Under the pieces are notes generated by a model, which searched no databases, was not told where the DNA came from, and saw nothing but the letters and a program-made list of their open reading frames with translations. A stretch of DNA of 64,000 nucleotides from NCBI RefSeq assembly GCF_903819435.1, contig NZ_CAIJDP010000060.1:124001-188000 (forward strand), read 5' to 3'. Made by a program: the position numbers and the translations under genes. Source of the stretch: Flavobacterium salmonis (lineage in GTDB: Bacteria; Bacteroidota; Bacteroidia; Flavobacteriales; Flavobacteriaceae). Shown piece by piece: positions 42,998 through 54,774 of this stretch (within the stretch, counting starts at the first letter, position 1; each line of letters opens with the position of its first letter).

Positions 42998-43885
42998 TTG
43001 AAACAAAGCATTAAAAAAAATTCTATTAATGATATCCTTGAAGCATTGGGCGACACCCCTCAGTCGGAAGGACTTCATATCTATATGAGCAAGGAAGATA
43101 TCAGCGAAAGCCCTTTTCCTTATCCATTCCGCTCAGACAGCTATACCATTATGATCATACTGTCCGGGAGTTCGAGAATTCAATTTAATTTACTTGATTA
43201 CAGTATTCAGGCGCATGATATTGTGCTTATTTCTCCTCATACGGTCACTCACATTAAGGAGATAGAAAGCAGCATGTCCCTTATTGCAATTAGCTTCACC
43301 ATGAATTTTGCATTAAACCACAGCCTTAACCGCACTGATGTAAACGCCTTTGAGTTTTTTGCTTCCAAAACTGCACTGAGCCTTAAATTAAAACAAGCGG
43401 AAATAGACAGCCTTGTGCAGCTTACTCAATTACTGTACGAAAAGAACACTACTGTAAGTACGTTTTATGGCAAGGAACTTTTAATACACAGTTTTAATTT
43501 ATTAATGTATCAGGTTGCAGCCATTTACAGCGAAAAGTATGCTTCCATTGTTACTAAAATGACCCGCAAGGAAGAACTTACTTCCAAATTTATAAAACTC
43601 CTGGAGGAAAATTTCAAAAAAGAAAGAAAAGTACAGTTCTACTCTGACGCCCTGAACCTGACTGCAGCACATCTTTCTAAAATACTTAAAGAGGTATCGG
43701 GTAAGACAACGGGAGAACTCATAGATGCTGCCATTATTACTGAGGCTTGTATCCTGCTTTCCAATCCGGCATTAAACGTATCGCAGATATCTGATGAACT
43801 GAATTTCAGCGACCAGTCTTTCTTTGGTAAATTTTTTAAAAAACATATCCGTTTATCACCATCAGAATACAGGAGAAAGGCATAA
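42998..43885 (+). CDS. AraC family transcriptional regulator
   Basis: A 295-residue regulator. The start is a TTG at 42998, because the sequence INDILEALGDTPQSEGLHIY upstream of the first ATG is a typical conserved N-terminus of this AraC subgroup. The effector domain occupies about 10-180. The C-terminal helix-turn-helix pair is complete: VQFYSDALNLTAAHLSKILKE and LNVSQISDELNFSDQSFFGKFFKK. It is divergent from the copper locus (about 255 bases of shared promoter region), so control of that operon is possible but not shown. Confidence 0.87.
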   Translation: MKQSIKKNSINDILEALGDTPQSEGLHIYMSKEDISESPFPYPFRSDSYTIMIILSGSSRIQFNLLDYSIQAHDIVLISPHTVTHIKEIESSMSLIAISFTMNFALNHSLNRTDVNAFEFFASKTALSLKLKQAEIDSLVQLTQLLYEKNTTVSTFYGKELLIHSFNLLMYQVAAIYSEKYASIVTKMTRKEELTSKFIKLLEENFKKERKVQFYSDALNLTAAHLSKILKEVSGKTTGELIDAAIITEACILLSNPALNVSQISDELNFSDQSFFGKFFKKHIRLSPSEYRRKA

Positions 43886-43963
43886 GATACCAGCTGAAAC
43901 AAACCTGCTTCATACTATAATTAACCAACAGTATCCCTCTATTCTCCTATTTCTGATTTTGCA

Positions 43964-44398
43964 TTACCGGACGGAGTCGAAAACAAAGGAATCATTAAAT
44001 TCTATAGGGCTGTCGGGCATGAAATACGAGATCCCCATATAACTTGCTACAACGCCTCGTCCCTGTTTTAGTTTATTCCCGCTGCGAAGAAAAATGATAG
44101 GGCTTATCGTCTTACTTCCCCCATAGCTGATGTATCTGAATTTACCCCGCAGGGTATCCCCAGATATCTCACCTTCCACGGCCCCCGAATCCTTCATAGA
44201 ACGGCTGACGTAATACACTTGATAGGTGCCGTAAAATCTCTTTTCATATGCTGTGATCTCTAAAAATGCCGTATCCTTTGCTTTTACTGCGGTATATAAA
44301 ATGCGCTGTTGTTTTACATCATTGCAGCTGAAGAGGCAAAAAAGTACAACAGCTATAACAGCCCCGTAAATCCCATATTTTAATATTTCAACCTTCAT
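43964..44398 (-). CDS. Lipoprotein of unknown function
   Basis: A 144-residue protein with a hydrophobic N-terminus ending LFSC, a probable lipobox. The mature part is short beta strands (FLEITAYEKRFYGTYQVYY, DTLRGKFRYISYGGSK), resembling small Bacteroidota lipoproteins that fold like beta sandwiches. It ends 78 bases before the AraC stop region and follows a phospholipase gene on the same strand. No function can be assigned. Confidence 0.6.
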   Translation of the reverse strand: MKVEILKYGIYGAVIAVVLFCLFSCNDVKQQRILYTAVKAKDTAFLEITAYEKRFYGTYQVYYVSRSMKDSGAVEGEISGDTLRGKFRYISYGGSKTISPIIFLRSGNKLKQGRGVVASYMGISYFMPDSPIEFNDSFVFDSVR

Positions 44399-44443
44399 CT
44401 TAATAATTTTTAATACTACATTTATTTTTGAACATTCTTATCG

Positions 44444-45244
44444 CTAATAAAACCTGTAAAATGTTGGTTTAATGATAAAACCGACCCTGAGCATTCCCCG
44501 CTCTGATTTAAAATCAATAAGGCTCTCGCTATAGCCCTGCCACCACTGCAGGGTAATGAGCTGATTGGCATTTTTTGTAAGCCGGTAGCTCACAGCTGTA
44601 TTAACACTACCCTTAAAATCCCAGTCTGCTCCTTTTCTTACCGTTATGTCAAAAAACAGTCTGTCTTTATCCAGTGCCCACTGCAAGTGCCCTTCCCCAT
44701 AGCCAATATATCTGGGCAGAGAGGGATTATTATCAATTAGAAAAGGGATCCATGCTTTAAGGCTCAGAATGAGTCTTGGCGAAAATATCCTTGTAAACCC
44801 AACTGAAACAGTATTCAGGCTTCGTGAATAAATACTGTCACGCCCATTGGATTCATGCTCAATTCCAAGGGTTAGTGCTCCAAAGAACTTATCATCCCTA
44901 AATACAGGTTTTAACAGCATAAGGCCGGGATTATAGTTGCTTTCCTCAAATGGGCTTGATGCTTTATATACTTTCCAGAATGATTTCTGGGTATAGGTTA
45001 AATAGGGATAAAACCCCGTTAAAGGTTTATTGGATAAACGCTGTTTAAAACTGAATTGAAATTTTGCGTCCATAGTGTTTCTCGTAGGTGTCTGGCTGAG
45101 ATCAACGCCGGTTACAAAATAATTATCCTTGTATATCGAAAATGCGGGAAGCCTTGTGATAACAGCATGGACCGAATCCCTTTCAAGGGGAATCTGTCCA
45201 TAAGTCCATGCGGTAAAAAAAAGCAGTAAAAAATTTAGTTTCAT
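44444..45244 (-). CDS. pldA: Outer-membrane phospholipase A1 (OMPLA type)
   Basis: A 266-residue protein with a short signal peptide (to about TYGQ). The OMPLA signature is clear: YTQKSFWKVYKASSPFEESNY then GIEHESNGRDSIYSRSLN, where the histidine and serine of EHESNGR are the catalytic pair and an asparagine completes the triad. The rest is a beta barrel ending in the aromatic KPTFYRFY. It hydrolyses phospholipids that flip into the outer leaflet. It lies upstream of the unknown lipoprotein on the same strand (45 bases), perhaps one transcript. Confidence 0.9.
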   Translation of the reverse strand: MKLNFLLLFFTAWTYGQIPLERDSVHAVITRLPAFSIYKDNYFVTGVDLSQTPTRNTMDAKFQFSFKQRLSNKPLTGFYPYLTYTQKSFWKVYKASSPFEESNYNPGLMLLKPVFRDDKFFGALTLGIEHESNGRDSIYSRSLNTVSVGFTRIFSPRLILSLKAWIPFLIDNNPSLPRYIGYGEGHLQWALDKDRLFFDITVRKGADWDFKGSVNTAVSYRLTKNANQLITLQWWQGYSESLIDFKSERGMLRVGFIIKPTFYRFY

Positions 45245-46894
<1,650 letters not shown>

Positions 46895-47065
46895 TAGCTT
46901 TGCTTTACATGAAATCCTGCAAAGAGATTTAAGTAAGTCGAAAGTTTTAAAGTCAAAAGAATCATATTAAAATAAACAGCTTTAAACCAATACATTACAT
47001 GATTTAAAAACACGGCATTATACTGTGTTTATTACTTAAATAAAAAAATAATTGAATAAAAAAAG

Positions 47066-47097
47066 CCTGCAAAAATAATATTGCAGGTTTTTTTCTG
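47066..47097. terminator. Bidirectional terminator after the sulfhydrylase gene
   Basis: CCTGCAA (47066-47072) pairs with TTGCAGG (47081-47087), followed on the plus strand by TTTTTTT and preceded by a long A run, so it can end both the sulfhydrylase transcript and the leftward stress/efflux transcript. It is almost identical to the hairpin at 58360. Confidence 0.8.
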
Positions 47098-47147
47098 TTC
47101 ATTATTTTAAAGAGTTTGTATATCTAAATATTACACGATTTACATTT

Positions 47148-47972
47148 TTAATAATTAGAGAACGCCAGTAATGGTATTTCCAATCCTGCTGCCATCATTC
47201 TGGTTTTACTTGTATGAACCAATGAATCCCAGAAGCCGTATTTTTTAGGCACCATCACTAAAACATCAGGATTATACTTTATAATTTCTTTCTTTATCTC
47301 ATCAATAACGGCATTGGAATGCACTGTCTTATAAATGTATTTTTCATCTTCAAATTCTTTTGCTGAATTTGATCCTATCTGGTTCTCTTCTTTAAGTTCC
47401 TCTATGCTCTGATTAACATTAAAAAATTCGATTTCCATTCCAAAGCCTTCAACGAGTCCTTTAAGCCAGCCAAGTTCTTTAATGGTGCTCCAGCTTAATG
47501 CATCGCATGCATACAGTATTTTTTTCAGGCCTTGAAAACGGGCATTTTTCGGCACTGCCAAAACAGGAAAATTTATATTCTTAATTACCGATGTGGTGGA
47601 GTTCCCCAATAAGTCCTGTTCAAAAGAATGCTCCGCCATTCCCATCACTATTAGATCAGCACCTGCTGCATCAATGACAGACAAAAGTTCATCTTCCAAG
47701 AAAGAATAACTGCAGTAAGAACTTACTTCAATCTTGAACACGGCTGCTGTTTCACGGCTTAAAGTATCCAGTCTTGAACTGGCTTTATCTAATTCTTTCT
47801 GCATTTCATTGGCACTGATTAGTGAATTGGCGCTATGCACACTTAGTGAGAAAGCGTTAAATAAAACTAGTTTTGCCCCTATTGCTTTTGCAAATCCGGC
47901 TGCATAGATAACAGCATTTGATGCGGTTTGAGAATAATTCGTGGCGGCAATAATGGTCAGCTGTGAAGTCAT
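47148..47972 (-). CDS. Universal stress protein with two UspA domains
   Basis: A 274-residue protein with two UspA folds (about 1-145 and 150-274). The first has SAANYSQTASNAVIYAAGF-like opening and VMGMAEHSF-x-x-DLLGNSTTSV, close to the GMGxG-x-S/T ATP-binding pattern; in the second the motif is degraded (VMVPKKYGFWDSLV). It responds to starvation or envelope stress in other bacteria. It is downstream of TolC on the same strand (62 bases), so it may be the last gene of the efflux operon. Confidence 0.87.
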   Translation of the reverse strand: MTSQLTIIAATNYSQTASNAVIYAAGFAKAIGAKLVLFNAFSLSVHSANSLISANEMQKELDKASSRLDTLSRETAAVFKIEVSSYCSYSFLEDELLSVIDAAGADLIVMGMAEHSFEQDLLGNSTTSVIKNINFPVLAVPKNARFQGLKKILYACDALSWSTIKELGWLKGLVEGFGMEIEFFNVNQSIEELKEENQIGSNSAKEFEDEKYIYKTVHSNAVIDEIKKEIIKYNPDVLVMVPKKYGFWDSLVHTSKTRMMAAGLEIPLLAFSNY

Positions 47973-48034
47973 TGTGTTTATTTTTAAATTTAAAAACTCA
48001 TCGTATTCTATTTCTCAGGTAATTGAAGTACTAT

Positions 48035-49306
48035 TTAATACTCCCCAATTGTTTTTTTGTATTTAGCTTCCATAATTTTATAGCCGGCTTTAGCATCAAT
48101 AACCTCAGCGTATGCTTTCTGCCAGAGCACCTGTGCTTCTAAAACATCTTCTCCCAGAACTGTTCCTGCATCAAAACGGTCCTGATTCAGACGCAGGTTT
48201 TCTTCTGCCTGCTGCAGTGATTTTTTGCTGAGATCAATTTGTGTAACCGACTGGTTGAGCATGAGCCATGCATTTTGAATCTCGATGCTTAATAATTCTT
48301 TGGTTTCTTCCAGTTCAAATTTTCTGGCTTCCGTTTGAAACCCCTGCTCCTTAACTTTTTGCTTCCTCCCTCCCCAATCGAGTATAGGCACCGACAGGGT
48401 CACTAATCCTACAAAGGCCTGCATATCATCATTACCGTTAGAAAAATTGATCTTTTTGCCATAGGATGCAAGACCGTTAGCGCTCACTGCCAGTGTGGGC
48501 TTTTGGTTTCCTTCTAATAATTTACCCTGATACTGCTGAATTTCGACTGCCTTATTAAGTATACCAATTTCCGGACGTTTGTTTATTGCTGTTTTAACAT
48601 CTGAATGGCTTATGAGCGCTACTTCTACAGCAGAATCCTCTTTAATATCAAAATCAACATTATACAGCCCTGTTATTTGTGTAAGGTTTAACTTCGCCAT
48701 TGCAAGACCGTCATTTGCCCTTGTTAAATTCAGCATCGCTTCATTGTGTTGCACCTCAACTTTCAGAAGATCATTTTTGTAAATAAGTCCTGCATCAAAA
48801 GAATTCTGAAGATCATTTTTCAATGTATTTAATAGTTTCAGGTATTGCTCAGCCAGAGCTGCTTTTTCTTTTAAATTGACAACCTGCCAATAGGCTGTTT
48901 CGGCACTTAGTAATACCTCATCTTCTGTCAGCTCTTTCTGTGCAGTCTGCAGTTCAACAGCAGAACTTGTCATTTTTTTTACTGTCTGAATTTTATTTCC
49001 TGCATATATAACCTGCGTTAAAGCCACTGAACCGTTTGCACTATATTCCGGAAGTAACGTTTTAAAAGGATCCGAAAGATACAATCCAAAAACGCTTGCA
49101 TCAATTGTGGGTTTTGCTGCCGCTTTTGCAGCCGCATTCGCCGCTATGGAGGCATTAATATTACTTTGTGCTTTTTTAAGTTTTTTATTATTTTCTAAAG
49201 CCTTACTTTTTACCTCCTGCAATGATAATTGCTGCTGAGCCTGAACATATCCTGACATCAACATCATCAAGACTAATAAAAATGCTGTATTGTGTTTTCT
49301 TTTCAT
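48035..49306 (-). CDS. TolC family outer-membrane efflux protein
   Basis: A 423-residue outer-membrane protein with a signal peptide (to YVQAQQ). It consists of two repeats of long coiled helices: NNKKLKKAQSNINASIAANAAAK in the first and LLEGNQKPTLAVSAN with RLNQDRFDAGTVLGEDVLEAQ in the second, the standard TolC layout. It forms the exit tunnel for the RND pump 75 bases upstream in the same operon. No substrate can be deduced from it. Confidence 0.9.
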   Translation of the reverse strand: MKRKHNTAFLLVLMMLMSGYVQAQQQLSLQEVKSKALENNKKLKKAQSNINASIAANAAAKAAAKPTIDASVFGLYLSDPFKTLLPEYSANGSVALTQVIYAGNKIQTVKKMTSSAVELQTAQKELTEDEVLLSAETAYWQVVNLKEKAALAEQYLKLLNTLKNDLQNSFDAGLIYKNDLLKVEVQHNEAMLNLTRANDGLAMAKLNLTQITGLYNVDFDIKEDSAVEVALISHSDVKTAINKRPEIGILNKAVEIQQYQGKLLEGNQKPTLAVSANGLASYGKKINFSNGNDDMQAFVGLVTLSVPILDWGGRKQKVKEQGFQTEARKFELEETKELLSIEIQNAWLMLNQSVTQIDLSKKSLQQAEENLRLNQDRFDAGTVLGEDVLEAQVLWQKAYAEVIDAKAGYKIMEAKYKKTIGEY

Positions 49307-49380
49307 GTCTATTCATTTTTAAAACTTTCCTGCCGAATCTTTTTATTCCGACTCAACAGGAAGTTTAAATTTGTTATTTA

Positions 49381-52300
49381 TCAATGCGCCGGTTTGTACA
49401 TTACATCATCTTCCCCATCAGGCTGATCTTCCGGCGCCTCATCATGGATAATTGGATTTTTTAAAAATTTATAATACATCACAGGAACTACAAAAAGTGT
49501 CAATATCATTGAGAAAATAAGGCCAAAGGCCAGTACGCTTCCCAGAGGCGCCCACATAGGTGACTTTCCTACAATCATAGGCACTACTCCCACTGCTGCT
49601 GCTGCTGAAGTAAGAAAAATCGGTCTCATTCTTCTTTTTGCAGCTGCTATTGCCGCCGCCTTATGCTTGTAACCATGATCCCGAATAAGCTCATCGGCAT
49701 AATCGACCAGTATAATTCCGTTCCTCACCACAATACCAATCAGACTTATGATCCCCATAAAACCGGTCATTCCCAGAGGATTTCCTGTTACAAGAAGTCC
49801 TAAAAAAGCACCGAAAAGACTCAGTAAAAATGTACAAAGCACAATTAGTGCTTTTGCCAGACTCTTAAACTGAAAGAGCAGCGTTAAGAAAATTAAAATA
49901 AGACTTACCCCCAGAGACACTCCCATACGCGGTGCATTCTCTCCGCTTGATTCTGCATCTCCCCCATATTGTATCGTAGTTCCGGACGGTAGTTTAAGAG
50001 CATCTATTTCAGGCTGGATATCCTGAAGAATTCGAGACGGTTTTCTGCCCAGCTGCGCTTCAGAATATACGCTCAGCATTTTGAGTCCGTTTCTTCTGAG
50101 CAGCATTCCTGTATGCCACTGCGGATCGAGGGTAGCAACAGCTTTAAGCGGCACTTTTTTTCCATATCGGCTTGAAATGTGGAGGTTTTCCAGTGCAGTA
50201 AGGTCTTTTCTGCTCTTCTCATCAAAACGAAGAAATATGTCCACTGTTTTATCCCCTTCCCACAATGTTGAAATGGAATAGCCTTTTAAACCCGCCCCTA
50301 AAGTTTGCGTGATTGCCTGAGTGCTTATGCCCAGACGATTGGCTTTGGCATTGTCTACATTGAGTTTTACCCCCATATAGTCGTATTCATTACTCAGACG
50401 AACATAATTTACACCTTCCGCCTTTTCTAAAATTTTCTTTATTTGTAATGCTGTTCTTTTTTGATCCGCTTCATTTTCGCTTATCACACGAATATCAATC
50501 GGAGCCCCTTCCTGAAAGCTCAGCTGTTTGATCTTCACCGCGCCATCCTGCATAAAGCCTTTGAGCTTCTCTAAATACTCTTTTGCCATTTCATTGGTGG
50601 CATCACTATCCGTTGTAGTAATAAATACCTGTGCAAAATGTTTTCTTGGCGTTTCTGGAGCGTAAGAAGTATGGAAACGGGGCGAACTCATCCCGATAAA
50701 ACTCGTCACATCAACCACACGCTGATCTTTTTTCAAGATTTGTTCGAGCTCTTTTACTTTTTCTACTGTTTTTTCCAATGATGTCCCATTGGGCATCCAG
50801 ACTTCCATATTAAACTGGTTTCTTTCACTTAAGGGAAAAAATTCTGAGTCAACTTTAGTAGCTATAAAAAGAGCAGCTAGGATAGAAAGTACTCCCAAAC
50901 CAATAGTGATTTTTGGATTTCGAAATGCGGCCTCTACCCCTTTATCAAAAGCAGACTGAAGATGATCCAGCAGATTTTTCTTTAAAGGCCTGTCGCTTAC
51001 TTTGTGTTTTAACCCCTTTTTAATAAATACATAACAGGTATATGGAGTAAAGAGCAGGGCAACCAGCATGGAAACAATCAGCGCAATGGCTACTGTTACA
51101 GGCAGGTAAAACATAAAATCCTTGGCAATACCGTCCATGAAAATGGCCAGTGGCAAAAATGCAAATATGATGGCCAGCGTTGCAGTAAAAATAGGAACCA
51201 TCAACTGTTTGGCAGCCTGCCATGCACCTGTCCAGGGTTCTACACCTTCATCCAGTTTTTCGATATAATTATCTACTACCACTATGGCATTATCCACTAC
51301 CATTCCCAGTACAATGATAAGCGCGGCCAATGTTACCTGATGCAGTTCAACCCCCATCATGTTCATAAAAGCAAATGTGATCAGCATCGAAATTGGTGCT
51401 GCTGCAGAGGCCACTAAGGCAATACGGAAAGGCAGCAACAGCATAACCACCAAAAGTACTGATACAATAGCCAGTCCAAATTCCTTCATGAAATGGCTGA
51501 TGCTGTGCTCGACATCATTAGGCTGGTTTACAATGGTTTTCATCTTCACATCCGGCGGGAAGGTTTTTTGTATAGCGGCAATCTTTGCTTCTACTTCTTC
51601 ACCAAATGCTACGATATTATTTCCAGGAAGCATATCAACAGATAATACCATGGCTTTCTCTTCGCCTACGCGCACAAATGAGGATTTTTCTTCAAAACGC
51701 CTTTCAATCTGTGCAACATCTTTCAATCGTACAATGGTTCCCGAAGGTGTTGTATAAACAATCTGGCTGGCAATATCATTCTCATCCTTATAGCGGCTGT
51801 TGGTGTATACAGGAATAATATTATTGGAACCCATAGAAACTTCACCTGTGTAACCGGTAATATTCTGCTGCTGCAGCACTGCCATAAGTGCGCCGGCATC
51901 TAAACCGTATTGCTGCAGTCTTTTGTCATCTATCTTAATATAGATCTGCTGTCTTTGTCCTCCTGAACGATTGATTTTAGAAACCATCGGGATCACTTTG
52001 AGACCGTCTTCTAGTTTATCGAGGTATTTTTCTATCTCGGCGTACGAACGTTCCTTTGACGATACAGAGATAATCATCGCCGTTACATCTGCAAAATTAC
52101 TGTTGATAAACGGGCCGATAACTCCCTGAGGAAGTTTTGAGCGCAGATTGGCATCCATATCCAGCTGGAGTGTATGCCAGAACTTTTTACGGTCTTGTAC
52201 TGTTGTATAAATTTCTGTTGTTATAAAAACCTGTCCTTCACGAACCTCAGACTTTACTTTTTTCTTCTTGATTTCTTCAAATGAAAACAAGTACTGTTCT

Positions 52301-52515
52301 ATTTTTTTTGCTACTTCTTCTTCTACCTGATGCTCGTCGGCACCCGGATAAATGGCATAAACCAAGGCTGTGGGCATGTCAATTCGGGGATTTTCGCTTC
52401 GGGGCATATTCACTAAAGAATTAATCCCCATAATCATCAAAAGGACAACAAGCACAATGACAACCTGTTTATGTTTCATTGCGGCTTCCAAAAAGTGTAT
52501 GTTACGCTTTGTCAT
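49381..52515 (-). CDS. RND family efflux pump inner-membrane transporter (HAE-like)
   Basis: A 1044-residue protein with 12 membrane helices in two repeats and two large periplasmic loops. The first helix-4 region reads GMVVDNAIVVVDNYIEK, so the proton-relay aspartate pair of AcrB (D-D) is D-N here, and the second half ends with ISLIGIVVRNGIILVDYADELI. This pair of motifs is common in the flavobacterial acriflavin-type subgroup. It should export drugs or lipid-like compounds using the proton gradient. Adaptor (52538) and TolC (48035) genes are adjacent. The D-to-N change does not by itself show that it is inactive. Confidence 0.92.
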   Translation of the reverse strand: MTKRNIHFLEAAMKHKQVVIVLVVLLMIMGINSLVNMPRSENPRIDMPTALVYAIYPGADEHQVEEEVAKKIEQYLFSFEEIKKKKVKSEVREGQVFITTEIYTTVQDRKKFWHTLQLDMDANLRSKLPQGVIGPFINSNFADVTAMIISVSSKERSYAEIEKYLDKLEDGLKVIPMVSKINRSGGQRQQIYIKIDDKRLQQYGLDAGALMAVLQQQNITGYTGEVSMGSNNIIPVYTNSRYKDENDIASQIVYTTPSGTIVRLKDVAQIERRFEEKSSFVRVGEEKAMVLSVDMLPGNNIVAFGEEVEAKIAAIQKTFPPDVKMKTIVNQPNDVEHSISHFMKEFGLAIVSVLLVVMLLLPFRIALVASAAAPISMLITFAFMNMMGVELHQVTLAALIIVLGMVVDNAIVVVDNYIEKLDEGVEPWTGAWQAAKQLMVPIFTATLAIIFAFLPLAIFMDGIAKDFMFYLPVTVAIALIVSMLVALLFTPYTCYVFIKKGLKHKVSDRPLKKNLLDHLQSAFDKGVEAAFRNPKITIGLGVLSILAALFIATKVDSEFFPLSERNQFNMEVWMPNGTSLEKTVEKVKELEQILKKDQRVVDVTSFIGMSSPRFHTSYAPETPRKHFAQVFITTTDSDATNEMAKEYLEKLKGFMQDGAVKIKQLSFQEGAPIDIRVISENEADQKRTALQIKKILEKAEGVNYVRLSNEYDYMGVKLNVDNAKANRLGISTQAITQTLGAGLKGYSISTLWEGDKTVDIFLRFDEKSRKDLTALENLHISSRYGKKVPLKAVATLDPQWHTGMLLRRNGLKMLSVYSEAQLGRKPSRILQDIQPEIDALKLPSGTTIQYGGDAESSGENAPRMGVSLGVSLILIFLTLLFQFKSLAKALIVLCTFLLSLFGAFLGLLVTGNPLGMTGFMGIISLIGIVVRNGIILVDYADELIRDHGYKHKAAAIAAAKRRMRPIFLTSAAAAVGVVPMIVGKSPMWAPLGSVLAFGLIFSMILTLFVVPVMYYKFLKNPIIHDEAPEDQPDGEDDVMYKPAH

Positions 52516-52537
52516 GTTTTAAAATAATTTTAGGAGA

Positions 52538-53572
52538 TTAAAATTTGACAGGTGTCCCGTCTTCTAAATTGGTTTGTCCGTTTACAATAAGTTTATCGCC
52601 CGCCTGTAAACCATCATTCACAATAACATCACTGGTTCCTGTCATTTTAGAGATATTTACCCTCTTCTTGAATGCGGTATTATTAGCTTTGGCAATAAAT
52701 ACATAGTTTATATTATCGGCATCCCTCACAAGAGACTGTGCCGGAATGATTACAGCATTCTGAGTCCTGCCCGAGCTGATGCTGATATCGGTAATCATTC
52801 CAGGCAGAAGCCCACCATTTGGATTATCCAATCTTATTTTCACAGTATAAGTTTTAGACATATCATCGGCCTGGGGATTGATTATGGTAACTTTGCCGTT
52901 AATATTTTTATCCAGTGAAGGAATTGTAATTTTTGCATTGGCGCCGATTTTTAATGAACTGATTTCATTTTCATTAATAGCTGCAACAGCATAAACTTTA
53001 TCTGTTTTAACAATCGTAAAGGCAGGAATTCCAGGCGCAGCAGTAGCTCCAGTTTCGGTTAGTTTATGGGTGATAATTCCGGAAAAAGAAGCATATAATT
53101 TGGTGTCTTGTAAATTTTTAGATGCGGTTTCTTTATTGGCTTTTGCTTGTGCCAGACTCGTTTTTGCTGCGATATGATCACGCTGCGGAAGACTTCCTTT
53201 TTTGTACAGCTGGTCGAAACGGTTGAAATTGTCCTGAGTTTGTTCAAGGCCGGCATTCGCCACAATAAGATTGTTTTGATAAGAGTTCTGCTCAATTGTG
53301 GCTAATAGTTGTCCTTTTACAACATACTGCCCTTCCTGCACCATTACAGCGTTTACCCTCCCTGGTACACTAAAACCTATCGAGACTGTATTATCTGCTT
53401 CAATAGTACCGCTGTATTGTAAAACCTCAGACTGAGGCGAAACCATTATCTCTTTTACATTAACTTTTACAGGTTCGGCTGCTTTGTTTTGATCTGGTTT
53501 GGTTTTACCACATCCCGCTCCTAATAACATGACACTTAGAATAAAAAAAATATTCTTTTTTAACATTACCAT
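52538..53572 (-). CDS. RND efflux periplasmic adaptor (membrane fusion) lipoprotein
   Basis: A 344-residue lipoprotein (signal ends LLGAGC). It has the adaptor layout: barrel-sandwich segment VMVQEGQYVVKGQLLATIEQ, alpha-hairpin (LYKKGSLPQRDHIAAKTSLAQA), lipoyl-like second half, and a beta-barrel near the end with GGLLPGMITDISIS. ATGs at 53572 and 53566 are alternative starts. It bridges the pump and TolC and lies 22 bases before the pump gene, so the three make a tripartite system. Confidence 0.92.
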   Translation of the reverse strand: MVMLKKNIFFILSVMLLGAGCGKTKPDQNKAAEPVKVNVKEIMVSPQSEVLQYSGTIEADNTVSIGFSVPGRVNAVMVQEGQYVVKGQLLATIEQNSYQNNLIVANAGLEQTQDNFNRFDQLYKKGSLPQRDHIAAKTSLAQAKANKETASKNLQDTKLYASFSGIITHKLTETGATAAPGIPAFTIVKTDKVYAVAAINENEISSLKIGANAKITIPSLDKNINGKVTIINPQADDMSKTYTVKIRLDNPNGGLLPGMITDISISSGRTQNAVIIPAQSLVRDADNINYVFIAKANNTAFKKRVNISKMTGTSDVIVNDGLQAGDKLIVNGQTNLEDGTPVKF

Positions 53573-53994
53573 ATGATTTGCTTTTAATTATCACTAAATC
53601 CCAATCGGTTCATCCAACTGATTGCTGCAAATCTCTATAGAATGGCTAAGGCATGAAAGGTCTGTTTCTTGCGCATATTGGTCAAAAACTCATTTTTTTA
53701 AAATTACTAAAAAACTATTCCCAGATATGGTCAGGTCTAAAGGTTATTGATTACAACTTCAAAGTATAAAAGAACTTCAGAAATACTGAAAAGCTTTTGA
53801 TATTGAAAGAAATAGTAACGATTATCTAAATGAATGCACCAAAAATCAAAACAGACTAGCGCTTTTTTAAATTTAAATTTGCAACAAATCAATTTTAATC
53901 TACCTATTGAATTCAAAACTTGAAAAATAAGAATATCAGTATAGACAAACATGAACTTGTTTCGAATAGAGATCAAGGTATAAAACCAATCAAT
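53573..53994. promoter_or_regulatory. Divergent region between efflux operon and MbnP gene
   Basis: A 420-base AT-rich gap with no gene. It must contain promoters for both directions. No TetR or MarR gene is present beside this pump, and I see no obvious palindromic operator, so regulation is not evident from the sequence. Confidence 0.4.
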
Positions 53995-54768
53995 ATGTTT
54001 AAAAAAAGTATTTTAGCATTAACCTCAATTGCTTTACTGGCTTCTTGTGAAAAAGATGAAGTATCTGCACCTGTAACAGGAGAATCAGGGAAATTCCAAG
54101 TAAATTTCGATAATATGGTCGGTACCGAAGATTTACAACTTCAGAAAAACTATCGTATCGATGGAAAGAATTACACATTTGAAAATTTCAGGTATTGGGT
54201 AAGCAACATTCGCTTACAAAAAGAAGATGGTTCCTGGCACAGCGTTACGAATTCCTATTATTTAATTGAAGAAACAGGTGCGATAGCCATTCAGGAGGGA
54301 CAATATAATTATGCAGCCCGGAAAAGAGAAAATATAAGTCTGCCAAATATTCCACAAGGTACTTACAAAGCAATTGAATTTGGAATTGGTGTAGACAAAG
54401 AGAAGAATGATAATTTAAGTATTACTGGCGGAGAATTATCAATTATGAACGGAATGACAAATACTGCATGGATGTGGCACACCAGCTATATCTTTAGCAG
54501 CCTAAAAGGTATGGTCGAGAACAACACAACCAAAGTGCTCAAACTGGAAACCGGACTTAATGATAGTTATCGAACAGTTAGGCTTAATCTGGCTTCTACG
54601 ATTACTTTCGAACTAGGAAAAAATGCTGTCATTTCTCTTAGAGGTGATATTCTTACACTGCTTGCTTCATTTGATAATTGGGAAAAGCCTACGGTCGGTG
54701 CCCAACAAGTCAAAGAGATGAAGAATATCTCAGATAATTTTAAAAATATTTTTTTCACTATTAAATAA
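53995..54768 (+). CDS. MbnP-like copper-binding lipoprotein, copy 3 (no peroxidase neighbour)
   Basis: Counted from the ATG at 53995 (MFKKSILALTS), the product is 257 residues long and opens with a lipoprotein signal ending LLASC. Upstream in-frame codons add only polar residues before the signal. NFRYWVSNIRL, GVDKEKNDNLS and WMWHTSYIFSSL match copy 1 closely. Unlike copies 1 and 2, no di-heme peroxidase gene is next to it; the following gene, 6 bases away, encodes an unrelated lipoprotein. It may borrow a peroxidase from the 38-41 kb locus or bind copper without modification. Confidence 0.87.
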   Translation: MFKKSILALTSIALLASCEKDEVSAPVTGESGKFQVNFDNMVGTEDLQLQKNYRIDGKNYTFENFRYWVSNIRLQKEDGSWHSVTNSYYLIEETGAIAIQEGQYNYAARKRENISLPNIPQGTYKAIEFGIGVDKEKNDNLSITGGELSIMNGMTNTAWMWHTSYIFSSLKGMVENNTTKVLKLETGLNDSYRTVRLNLASTITFELGKNAVISLRGDILTLLASFDNWEKPTVGAQQVKEMKNISDNFKNIFFTIK

Positions 54769-54774
54769 CCCAAA

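Noticed and set aside
53920-53994. Extended start of MbnP copy 3
   Set aside because: The extra 25 residues are polar and come before a clear lipoprotein signal, so the ATG at 53995 is preferred.
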